Positions 1 to 4,190 of a stretch of DNA of 18,120 nucleotides are shown one piece after another. The translations under genes were made by a program, and so were the position numbers. How positions within the stretch are numbered: the first letter of the stretch is position 1; each line of letters begins with the position of its first letter. The notes beneath the pieces were generated by a model that was not told the origin of the DNA, did no database searches, and saw nothing but the letters and a program-made list of their open reading frames with translations. This DNA is from Spirochaetia bacterium. Its GTDB lineage: Bacteria > Spirochaetota > Spirochaetia > Treponematales > Breznakiellaceae. The DNA lies in the NCBI GenBank assembly GCA_025997655.1, contig BNUW01000039.1:1-18120 (forward strand), read 5' to 3'.

Positions 1-162
1 CCCGGAACTTTCGCCAAACACCGGGCCCGGATGCTTGAATTTGATGCTTTATCCGCCCAATATTTACAGATAAAGGCTAATGCCGACCATAAGAGCATAT
101 ACGAAGTGATCGGCGATATGGTGCGCCGCGAGTTAGCGACAGCCGCACAGCCAGGCACATGA
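1..162 (+). CDS. Antitoxin-like protein, C-terminal part (5' end outside window)
   Basis: The reading frame is open from base 1 and stops at TGA 160-162, giving 53 residues of a protein that starts upstream of the window. The segment FAKHRARMLEFDALSAQYLQ followed by KANADHKSIYEVIGDMVRREL aligns by eye with residues of the antitoxin at 10458-10706 (LTRQRDLLRSLDEVAANYL, then KATSTHKTVSQLIGELVREKI). The shared pattern is R..(M/L)L..D...A.YL..KA...HK....IG.(M/L)VR. I therefore read it as the second gene of a TA module whose toxin lies to the left. Its last residues (PGT-stop) are encoded inside repeat copy 1, so the repeat may have replaced the original C-terminus. The fold is probably a small DNA-binding antitoxin of ribbon-helix-helix type; that is inference from size and position. 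No named family is recognised. Confidence 0.6.
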   Translation, partial: PGTFAKHRARMLEFDALSAQYLQIKANADHKSIYEVIGDMVRRELATAAQPGT

Positions 163-261
163 TGTTACCGGCTGGGCGGCTGCCCAATAAGCGGACCCAT
201 GCGGGGGCAGCCGGCGGTCCCCTGACCGCGCCCCCGCGTTCCGGGTCACATAGCGGGTAAG
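150..261. repeat. GC-rich palindromic TA-island repeat, copy 1
   Basis: This is the first of three copies of a roughly 100 bp element. Inside it, GCGGGGGC (201-208) pairs perfectly with GCCCCCGC (230-237), enclosing a second perfect stem GCGGTC/GACCGC with a four-base loop. A competing stem CGGCTGCCC (177-185) / GGGCAGCCG (204-212) can form instead. Copies 1 and 2 share the left end (gccaggcacatgatgttacc), and copies 1 and 3 share the right end (ggtaagcg). The element overlaps the stop codon of the preceding antitoxin-like gene. Confidence 0.85.
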
Positions 262-277
262 CGCAGTGGAGAGTAGG

Positions 278-312
278 AAGGCTTGGGGGCGAAAGTCTCC
301 AAGCCTTTTTTT
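278..312 (+). terminator. Rho-independent terminator after repeat copy 1
   Basis: AAGGCTTGG (278-286) pairs perfectly with CCAAGCCTT (299-307) and runs directly into a T-tract to 312. The loop carries GCGAAAGT. It would end transcription from the antitoxin-like gene at 1-162 and insulate the next module. Confidence 0.85.
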
Positions 313-330
313 AAGGGGGCGACTTTTTGT

Positions 331-359
331 TTGACTTCCCCTCGTTTTTGTGATATGGT
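331..359 (+). promoter_or_regulatory. Sigma-70 promoter of TA module 2
   Basis: The -35 is TTGACT (331-336), the spacer is 17 bp and the -10 is TATGGT (354-359). The first ATG (366) lies 6 nt after the -10 box, so the transcript would start at or beside that ATG. The ATG opens a seven-codon frame (MLREPSR) whose TAG stop (387-389) abuts the toxin ATG at 390 in the same frame. Confidence 0.65.
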
Positions 360-365
360 GTATCC

Positions 366-389
366 ATGTTAAGAGAGCCGAGCCGTTAG
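366..389 (+). other. Possible seven-codon leaderless upstream ORF
   Basis: ATG TTA AGA GAG CCG AGC CGT TAG begins 6 nt after the -10 box. Its amber stop directly precedes the toxin ATG in the same frame. It could be a short leader that couples translation to the toxin. It could also be an N-terminal extension of the toxin closed by a nonsense mutation. Only position supports it. Confidence 0.25.
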
Positions 390-652
390 ATGATTATCTT
401 GAATTCCGCACGAAAGCATGGAATAACGGAACATGATATGCGTTCAGTCATCGCAAATCCTTATGTGACTGCCGAATTGCGGGAGACGCCGGAGAAATTG
501 CTGTTTTTGGGCGCGGACCTTGGTCCGATGATACCAAGGCGCGAGCACTGGAAGTGATAACGGATACCGGCGCCAGCGGTCAAGTGTTTATCATACACGC
601 CAATTTGATAACGAAAAAGAACGAGAAACTGCTTGAGGAGGTTTTGCCATGA
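390..652 (+). pseudogene. Small TA toxin (same family as 10197-10448), one-base frameshift
   Basis: The frame starting at ATG 390 reads MIILNSARKHGITEHDMRSV and continues to KLLFLGADLG, then hits a premature TGA at 555-557. The matching C-terminal half (ALEVITDTGASGQVFIIHAN, then LITKKNEKLLEEVLP) is in the frame ending at 650-652. A net loss of one base near 520-530 explains this. Joined, the protein is about 87 residues and aligns along its length with the intact toxin at 10197-10448 (AFKHEVTEADIRW, LLIGYDLSGNPLEI, YYVFHAM). The family, with its H-G/E-(I/V)-(T/S)-(E/D)-x-D-(I/M)-R start and I/VxHAM end, resembles small BrnT/RelE-like hypothetical toxins common in actinobacteria. I know no experimentally named member. 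The broken stop overlaps the antitoxin ATG (ATGA), so coupling of the two genes survives. The toxin is probably inactive unless the ribosome slips. Confidence 0.7.
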
Positions 653-870
653 GCGATGATGTGCGAGTGATTTGGAAAAAAGTCGACGGACCGATGCCGG
701 AAAAGGTGCAGCATGTCGTTGATGCGGCGCGCGGCGAACTCTTATTGGAAACATTGCACTTGCCTGAAGCCGTCGAAAACACCCTCCGCTATAACGCGGA
801 TAAGGAAGCGCAATCGGTTAATGATTACGTTTCACGTATTGTGGTGGAGCGTTTGAGCACAAGTGCATAA
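649..870 (+). CDS. Antitoxin of TA module 2
   Basis: This 73-residue protein starts at ATG 649, which overlaps the toxin stop in an ATGA junction, with GAGGAGG-like purines just upstream (gcttgaggaggttttgcc) as ribosome binding site. The C-terminal half (LPEAVENTLRYNADKEAQSV, then NDYVSRIVVERLSTSA) has the same spacing of hydrophobic residues as the antitoxins at 1-162 and 10458-10706. That suggests a shared dimeric, probably ribbon-helix-helix, core; this is inference. The gene is intact although its toxin is frameshifted. Antitoxins of this type usually neutralise the partner and repress their own promoter, here at 331-359. The repeat copy 2 begins 35 bp downstream. Confidence 0.7.
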   Translation: MSDDVRVIWKKVDGPMPEKVQHVVDAARGELLLETLHLPEAVENTLRYNADKEAQSVNDYVSRIVVERLSTSA

Positions 871-905
871 CTACGCTAGGATCGAAACGGGCGTGGAAGC
901 GCACT

Positions 906-1010
906 GCCAGGCACATGATGTTACCGGCTGGACGGCTGGCCAATAAGCGGCCCCATGCGGGGGCAGCCGGCGGTCTCCTGACCGCGCCCCCGCTTTCCGG
1001 GTCAAATAGC
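906..1010. repeat. GC-rich palindromic TA-island repeat, copy 2
   Basis: Second copy of the element. The left end gccaggcacatgatgttacc is identical to copy 1. The inner part (gcgggggcagccggcggtct and onward to gtcaaatagc) is almost identical to copy 3. The double stem GCGGGGGC/GCCCCCGC around GCGGTC/GACCGC is perfect here too. The alternative CGGCTGCCC arm carries one change (CGGCTGGCC). It lies wholly downstream of the stop at 870. Confidence 0.85.
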
Positions 1011-1019
1011 GCTCCCAAG

Positions 1020-1050
1020 ACAGGTGACAGTGCACTACACTGTCACCTGT
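1020..1050. other. 13-bp perfect inverted repeat
   Basis: ACAGGTGACAGTG (1020-1032) and CACTGTCACCTGT (1038-1050) are perfect reverse complements around the five bases cacta. No T-tract follows, so it is a weak candidate as intrinsic terminator. It ends 16 bp before the -35 box of TA module 3 and could be an operator for that module's antitoxin, or an mRNA 3' hairpin for module 2. Confidence 0.8.
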
Positions 1051-1066
1051 GGTTAAAATTCTTCCC

Positions 1067-1095
1067 TTGACCCTATCCGCCATCCGTGCTACACT
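1067..1095 (+). promoter_or_regulatory. Sigma-70 promoter of TA module 3
   Basis: TTGACC (1067-1072), 17 bp spacer, TACACT (1090-1095). The ATG of the PIN gene (1103) is 7 nt after the -10 box, which predicts a leaderless transcript. No Shine-Dalgarno precedes that ATG. Confidence 0.7.
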
Positions 1096-1102
1096 CCCTG
1101 GC

Positions 1103-1585
1103 ATGATACGAAAAGTATATTTGGAAACAACGATGTTCAATTTTCCTTTTGCCGATGATGCTCCGCAGTATACTGCCGATACAAAACGTCTTTTCGATGA
1201 AATAAAGTCGGGAAAGTTTGAACCGTATACATCAGAGTATGTCATCGAAGAGTGAAACAAAACGCAGAATGAACGTCGAAAAGACCAGATGTTGCAATTA
1301 CTTATTGATTGTGGAGCAAACATTTTGGAACAGAATGAAGAAATTGAACGACTTGCGGCGATATATATTGCCGAGGGAGTTATTCCAAGGGTATATGACA
1401 CAGATGCTTTGCATATTGCGACGGCAACGGTAAACCGTTTGGATTGTATTATCAGTTTGAATTTTAATCACATTGTCAAAGACAAAACAATCGAAATGAC
1501 TGAAACTATTAATTATCGACTGGGATACCGGAGAGTAGGTATCTATATTCCGGCGGAGGTAATCGACTATGACACAGAATTATGA
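1103..1585 (+). pseudogene. PIN-domain (VapC-like) toxin interrupted by in-frame TGA
   Basis: The frame from ATG 1103 reads MIRKVYLETTMFNFPFADDA to TSEYVIEE, meets TGA at 1253-1255 and continues in the same frame with NKTQNERRKDQMLQLL to the stop at 1583-1585. Without the TGA it would be a normal PIN protein of about 160 residues. PIN-type acidic positions are visible: E8 in VYLETT, E near 49-50 in YVIEE, the D-x-D pair in YDTDALHIATA, and N/D in LDCIISLNFNH. The family member would be an RNase of VapC type using Mg at these acids. The simplest reading is a TTA or similar leucine codon changed to TGA. Reinitiation at ATG 1289 would give only the C-terminal half. The end overlaps the antitoxin start by 17 bp. 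The sequence shows no other damage, so loss is recent or the stop is read through. Confidence 0.75.
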
Positions 1586-1838
1586 ACCGAAGGTAGTGCA
1601 GGAAATTCATGCTATCCGACGTGAAATTCATGCTGAGACATTGGGAATGTCACCTAATGAAAAACGTGCATTTTTTCATAATGGCACAGAAGCGTTTTTT
1701 GCGCGGCGCGGCTTGACACCAAAATATTTTAACACTGACAAGCCCGATACCAAAGGGAGCGCAAAGGCGCCTGATACTGATGTTACGGGAGACCTTAACA
1801 CCGCCGATGCTACTACCACCTGGGTGGCTGCCCAATAA
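1569..1838 (+). CDS. Antitoxin of PIN module 3
   Basis: The start at ATG 1569 is supported by GGAGG (1555-1559) nine bases upstream and by the 17-bp overlap with the toxin end. The product is 89 residues. The first half (VVQEIHAIRREIHAETLGMS, then PNEKRAFFHNGTEAFFARRG) looks like a short helical toxin-binding protein typical of partners of this PIN group. After about residue 55 the sequence is polar and low in hydrophobics. The final residues TWVAAQ and the TAA stop lie inside repeat copy 3, so the C-terminus has probably been rewritten by the repeat. Its toxin carries a nonsense codon, so this antitoxin may now be an orphan. Function is inferred from pairing and order. Confidence 0.65.
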   Translation: MTQNYEPKVVQEIHAIRREIHAETLGMSPNEKRAFFHNGTEAFFARRGLTPKYFNTDKPDTKGSAKAPDTDVTGDLNTADATTTWVAAQ

Positions 1839-1911
1839 GCGGATCCATGCGGGGGCAGCCGGCGGTCTCCTGACCGCGCCCCCGCTTTCCGGGTCAAATA
1901 GCAGGTAAGCG
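1819..1911. repeat. GC-rich palindromic TA-island repeat, copy 3
   Basis: Third copy. It shares ggctgcccaataagcgga and the full double-stem core with copy 1, the gctttccgggtcaaatagc segment with copy 2, and ggtaagcg at the right end with copy 1. The left-hand ccaggcacatgatg segment seen in copies 1 and 2 is absent, so the insertion or recombination boundary differs. It provides the last codons and TAA of the antitoxin at 1569-1838. Confidence 0.85.
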
Positions 1912-1947
1912 GTATCCGGCTTGCCGAATATCTCTCCCTAAGAGCAG

Positions 1948-1980
1948 GCCGCTTCCGGGAAACCGGGGGCGGCTTTTTAT
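1948..1980 (+). terminator. Rho-independent terminator after repeat copy 3
   Basis: GCCGCTTCCGG (1948-1958) pairs with CCGGGGGCGGC (1963-1973) around a GAAA tetraloop, with two G-T wobbles, and is followed by TTTTTATT. It closes module 3 and insulates module 4. Confidence 0.85.
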
Positions 1981-2000
1981 TGGCGGGGGGTGGCGCGGAC

Positions 2001-2029
2001 TTGACTTTTTGAGGCTTTGCAGACATACT
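2001..2029 (+). promoter_or_regulatory. Sigma-70 promoter of vapC module 4
   Basis: TTGACT (2001-2006), 17 bp spacer, CATACT (2024-2029). The vapC ATG (2036) is 6 nt after the -10 box, again predicting a leaderless message. Confidence 0.65.
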
Positions 2030-2035
2030 AAAAGC

Positions 2036-2446
2036 ATGGAAATTCTATTGGACGCCAGTGCCATAATGGGCGTTATAACACAAGAGCCTGTTACGGCAAC
2101 GGTAGTAAGCCTTACCAAAGGTAAAACTATAGTCTCGCCGCGGGTGGTGTCTTTTGAAATTGCAAACGGCCTAACCAAAATGATGAAAATGAAGCTGCTT
2201 GACAGCAAAGACGAAATGATACAGCTATTTAGGCAGTTTAAGCTCATACCTATAAAGATGGTTGAGATTGATATTGAGAAAGCATTAGAAATTGCATGGG
2301 ATCATAAACTATACGCCTATGACGCTTTTTATTTAGAGACCGCAAAAAGATTAAATTTGCCATTGGTAACCTTCGATAGTACCATGTTTAGAGTTGGACT
2401 CTTTATGGGGCTTACCATGTTAGGAGGAAAATATGCAAATAATTGA
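2036..2446 (+). CDS. vapC: PIN-domain RNase toxin, VapC family
   Basis: A 136-residue PIN protein, normal length for VapC. The expected acidic residues are all present: D6 in EILLDASAIMG, E in SFEIANGL, D in YAYDAFYLETA and D in LVTFDST. These bind Mg/Mn in the RNase active site of the family, whose members cut tRNA, rRNA or mRNA; the target here cannot be told. ATG 2036 is chosen over an upstream in-frame ATG at 2009 because the protein family starts with the VapC-typical ILLDAS strand and because the promoter -10 ends at 2029. The gene is intact, unlike the two toxins to its left. It overlaps the antitoxin by 14 bp and precedes it, the reverse of the usual vapBC order. Confidence 0.85.
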   Translation: MEILLDASAIMGVITQEPVTATVVSLTKGKTIVSPRVVSFEIANGLTKMMKMKLLDSKDEMIQLFRQFKLIPIKMVEIDIEKALEIAWDHKLYAYDAFYLETAKRLNLPLVTFDSTMFRVGLFMGLTMLGGKYANN

Positions 2447-2666
2447 ATACACAGATTTTTCGCAGGATGTTTCCAAGGCTTTTGATATTGCCTTAGTTGA
2501 TGATGTAATTATTACCAACAAAAATGGGAAGGATTATAAACTGGCTCCCGTGCCCAATAAAACGTTGGAAGAAAAATCCCCCTTAGAAAATGTTCCTGGT
2601 ATAAAGGTAAATGTAACCATGCAACAAATTGTAGAAATTCTCCGCGAATGCAGAGCCGGAATATAA
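2433..2666 (+). CDS. Antitoxin of VapC module 4 (VapB-like)
   Basis: The start at ATG 2433 is fixed by a perfect AGGAGG (2422-2427) and by the 14-bp overlap with vapC. The product is 77 residues. The N-terminal part (MQIIEYTDFSQDVSKAFDIA, then VDDVIITNKNGKDYKLAPVP) resembles a Phd/YefM-type DNA-binding antitoxin N-terminus, in which a strand, helix and the phrase VIITNKNGK-Y form the core. The C-terminal part (VTMQQIVEILRECRAGI) is an amphipathic helix suited to binding the toxin. Unlike vapC it has a strong Shine-Dalgarno, which would favour antitoxin over toxin synthesis from the same mRNA. The family assignment is by eye only. Confidence 0.75.
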   Translation: MQIIEYTDFSQDVSKAFDIALVDDVIITNKNGKDYKLAPVPNKTLEEKSPLENVPGIKVNVTMQQIVEILRECRAGI

Positions 2667-2700
2667 AGGGGAAAAGACGAGCGCCTCCCTCTTTTCTCCT
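2667..2700 (+). terminator. Hairpin directly after module 4, possible terminator
   Basis: AGGGGAAAAGA (2667-2677) pairs with TCTTTTCTCCT (2690-2700), 11 bp with one G-T pair, beginning at the base after the antitoxin stop. No clear T-tract follows, so termination is possible but not certain. Confidence 0.45.
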
Positions 2701-2732
2701 CTGTGTCGGCCCCCCTTACCTCGCCACCATCT

Positions 2733-2761
2733 TTGACAAAAATCCCCACTTCCCCTATACT
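2733..2761 (+). promoter_or_regulatory. Orphan consensus promoter before uvrA remnant
   Basis: TTGACA (2733-2738), exactly 17 bp, TATACT (2756-2761): the closest match to the sigma-70 consensus in the left part of the window. No ATG follows at the 6-8 nt distance used by other genes here and no full ORF follows. It probably once drove a gene that was lost, or reads into the uvrA remnant. Confidence 0.6.
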
Positions 2762-2780
2762 GGCATAATCAATCCGCACG

Positions 2781-2942
2781 ATTGACGGTTTTCAGGCAAC
2801 TTTCCTCGTATTAACCCGTGCTGCCGACTGGATTATTGACCTTGGGCCGGAGGGCGGCGATGAGGACGGGCATGTTGTTTACACCGGAACGCCGGAACAG
2901 GTGGCTGCTTGCGCGGGGAGAGTTATACGGGGCAGTTTCTAA
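2781..2942 (+). pseudogene. uvrA: uvrA-like 3' remnant
   Basis: In one frame the sequence reads [20 protein letters not shown] followed by [20 protein letters not shown] and stops at TAA 2940-2942. This is the conserved C-terminal end of UvrA-type ABC ATPases (family form: [28 protein letters not shown]), the damage-recognition subunit of nucleotide excision repair. The catalytic ABC signature and Walker B that should precede it are absent; upstream bases up to 2781 give only [10 protein letters not shown] before similarity ends. About 900 residues of a normal UvrA are missing, so this is a gene end left by deletion or rearrangement. The final residues also diverge from the usual zinc-region tail. 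Confidence 0.75.
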
Positions 2943-2953
2943 AAAAAGGTGAA

Positions 2954-3511
2954 TCAATTATCAACTAAAGCCCGGCCTTTTACCCTGAGCCATTCAATGA
3001 GGTTTTCTACCGGTATGGGCATATTATTTTTTATCCAGTCATAGATTACATGGGAAGATCCTGCGATTTGAAATAGTAACCGGTATCTAACAGAGATATT
3101 CTCTTCCGCTGCCAAGGTATCGTTAAATAAATTCAGCACATGGGTTTCCCATTTTTCGTATTGCCGGTAAACCAGATATTCCGCTTCGTTGTTAAGTATC
3201 ATTTTTAGGATTGCACCGGAACGGGTGAAATTTTTAAACGGCAGCGACATCAAATAAACATACCCTTTGTTTATATCTTTGCTTTCCGAATCGGCAGGAG
3301 CGAAGCAATGTTCCAAAAATTGGATGATAACATCGTCTTTACTTTCATAATGCCGGTAAAATGTCGGGCGTGCAACACCTACTTTTTTGATAATATCAGA
3401 AACCGCTTTTTTTGTATACGGAACCTTTTCCATAAGACGGAGAAGCGCCTCAACAATATATGCCCGTGATTTTTTAATCTGTTCATCGTGTTCCTTTGTC
3501 CTGCCTGCCAT
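2954..3511 (-). CDS. TetR/AcrR family transcriptional regulator
   Basis: A 185-residue protein of normal TetR length. The N-terminal helix-turn-helix is clear: residues 39-62, SDIIKKVGVARPTFYRHYES followed by KDDVI, the classic TetR recognition-helix region ending in FYRHYESKDD. Residues from about 70 onward are the variable ligand-binding/dimer domain (all helical; aromatic-rich segment YLVYRQYEKWETHVLNLF). The start at ATG 3511 has GGAG just upstream (ggggtggagt). The ligand and targets are not predictable. Its nearest upstream DNA contains a TTGACAATTTGT segment and a TTAGGG/CCCTAA inverted repeat that may be autoregulatory. No intact divergent gene follows, so its original partner may be lost. 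It is not a duplicate of the TetR at the right edge. Confidence 0.85.
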   Translation of the reverse strand: MAGRTKEHDEQIKKSRAYIVEALLRLMEKVPYTKKAVSDIIKKVGVARPTFYRHYESKDDVIIQFLEHCFAPADSESKDINKGYVYLMSLPFKNFTRSGAILKMILNNEAEYLVYRQYEKWETHVLNLFNDTLAAEENISVRYRLLFQIAGSSHVIYDWIKNNMPIPVENLIEWLRVKGRALVDN

Positions 3512-3578
3512 ACTCCACCCCTTCGTGCCTGTAACAAATTGTCAAAAGTGTATCTTTTTAGAAAAAACCCTTCCGTAA

Positions 3579-3595
3579 TTAGGGTCCATCCCTAA
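3579..3595. promoter_or_regulatory. Inverted repeat upstream of tetR, candidate operator
   Basis: TTAGGG (3579-3584) and CCCTAA (3590-3595) are perfect reverse complements with a five-base spacer, 68 bp upstream of the TetR start. The length suits a TetR operator, but nothing else supports it. Confidence 0.3.
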
Positions 3596-3686
3596 ATTCA
3601 CTTAAAAACATCAGCAACAAAAAACTTTGATTAAAACACATCTCAAACCGCTATAAAATGCATAGTTATCGGTATTTCATTTTAGA

Positions 3687-3842
3687 ATGTTGCATAAAAA
3701 GGCAAAAAAAGCTGATTTGCCCGAAATTTTATCTGAAACAGGAGTGGAATGGGCACAATACGACCGTAACTGCTCAAATTATGCGATATTGGTGTTTTCT
3801 TTGGCGGGTTTTCTCAGGTTACCGTGGCAACAGCACCCGTAA
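3687..3842 (+). CDS. Small unidentified ORF, 51 codons
   Basis: ATG 3687 opens MLHKKAKKADLPEILSETGV, then EWAQYDRNCSNYAILVFSLA, ending at TAA 3840-3842. The first half looks like real protein (charged start, then a plausible helix), the end is generic hydrophobic. A TATAAA lies about 35 bp upstream (3653-3658) but there is no clear Shine-Dalgarno. I do not recognise a family. It lies in a decayed stretch and may be a fragment. Confidence 0.25.
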   Translation: MLHKKAKKADLPEILSETGVEWAQYDRNCSNYAILVFSLAGFLRLPWQQHP

Positions 3843-3960
3843 GCGTTTTCAGAAAATGTGCGGTCATGACACGTATGTTGTAACCAATTACACTCCAATA
3901 TACTTTCTGATCAAAATGTGCGCGGCCTTTCCACAGGGGAGCGCTAAAGGTGCCATGCAC
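3814..3960 (-). pseudogene. Unidentified coding remnant, possibly a transposase 3' end
   Basis: On the minus strand from GTG 3960 the frame reads VHGTFSAPLWKGRAHFDQKV, then YWSVIGYNIRVMTAHFLKTL, ending TGA at 3814. The (V/F)WSVIGYNIRVM-type segment followed by a short helix resembles the last helix of DDE transposases, but no catalytic part is present and the match is from memory only. The frame runs unbroken into the GC-rich insert upstream. It may instead be noise in decayed DNA. Confidence 0.2.
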
Positions 3961-3973
3961 CGAATTTTTCCTG

Positions 3974-4170
3974 TTACTTCCGCTGTCCGGCGTAGGCCGG
4001 GGTAACGGTCTGGCTCCGGGTGGTCCCGGCGGAGGGTTCTTCCTCCGATACCAGACAGTTATTGTCATATTCCTGCATTTCGGCATCGCTGATTACGCCG
4101 ATTTTATGGAGACTACGGCTGTCTCGTGCAGAGAACCGAGAAGTTCACTCTGATATTTGTTCTTTTCCAT
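3974..4170 (-). pseudogene. HigA-like antitoxin, frameshifted and truncated
   Basis: From ATG 4170, preceded by AGGGGG, the minus strand reads MEKNKYQSELLGSLHETAV. The frame then shifts (one base lost near 4115), and the next frame carries HKIGVISDAEMQEYDNNCLV. Joined, this matches the N-terminal part of the small antitoxins that accompany RelE-type toxins of the group at 4191-4485 (family form: SxHE(T/S)A-GLH-AGVI---TM-EFD--CL). The usual C-terminal Xre-type helix-turn-helix is missing. After CLVSEEEP the sequence turns into GC-rich hairpin DNA and ends at 3974. The gene starts 20 bp after the toxin stop. It cannot encode a working DNA-binding antitoxin as it stands. Confidence 0.65.
3987..4046. 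repeat. GC-rich multi-hairpin insert
   Basis: Three adjacent short stems are packed here: CCGGC (3987-3991)/GCCGG (3996-4000); CTCC plus GGG (4014-4020) with CCC and GGAG (4025-4034); and GGAGG/CCTCC (4031-4046). GC content is far above the surrounding DNA, and it replaces the expected 3' half of the HigA-like gene. It has no obvious sequence identity with the three TA-island repeats. It may be another repeat family. Confidence 0.35.
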
Positions 4171-4190
4171 CACAATCCCCCTAAATTTCC

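Noticed and set aside
1253..1255. Selenocysteine at the TGA of the PIN gene
   Set aside because: No SECIS-like hairpin was evident just downstream, the position is not a redox or catalytic site, and a nonsense mutation is simpler.
150..1911. The TA-island repeats as classical integron attC sites
   Set aside because: The cassette-like layout fits, but no RYYYAAC/GTTRRRY core pair is found at the ends of any copy (the nearest, GCCCAAT at the left, has no partner on the right), and no integrase is in the window.
150..1911. CRISPR array
   Set aside because: Only three copies, 100 bp long, spaced about 750-900 bp with genes between them.
871..2026. Minus-strand ORFs across repeats 2 and 3 sharing the peptide GARSGDRRLPPHG
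   Set aside because: The shared peptide is just the antisense reading of the DNA repeat; no start site, promoter or other conserved part supports a protein.
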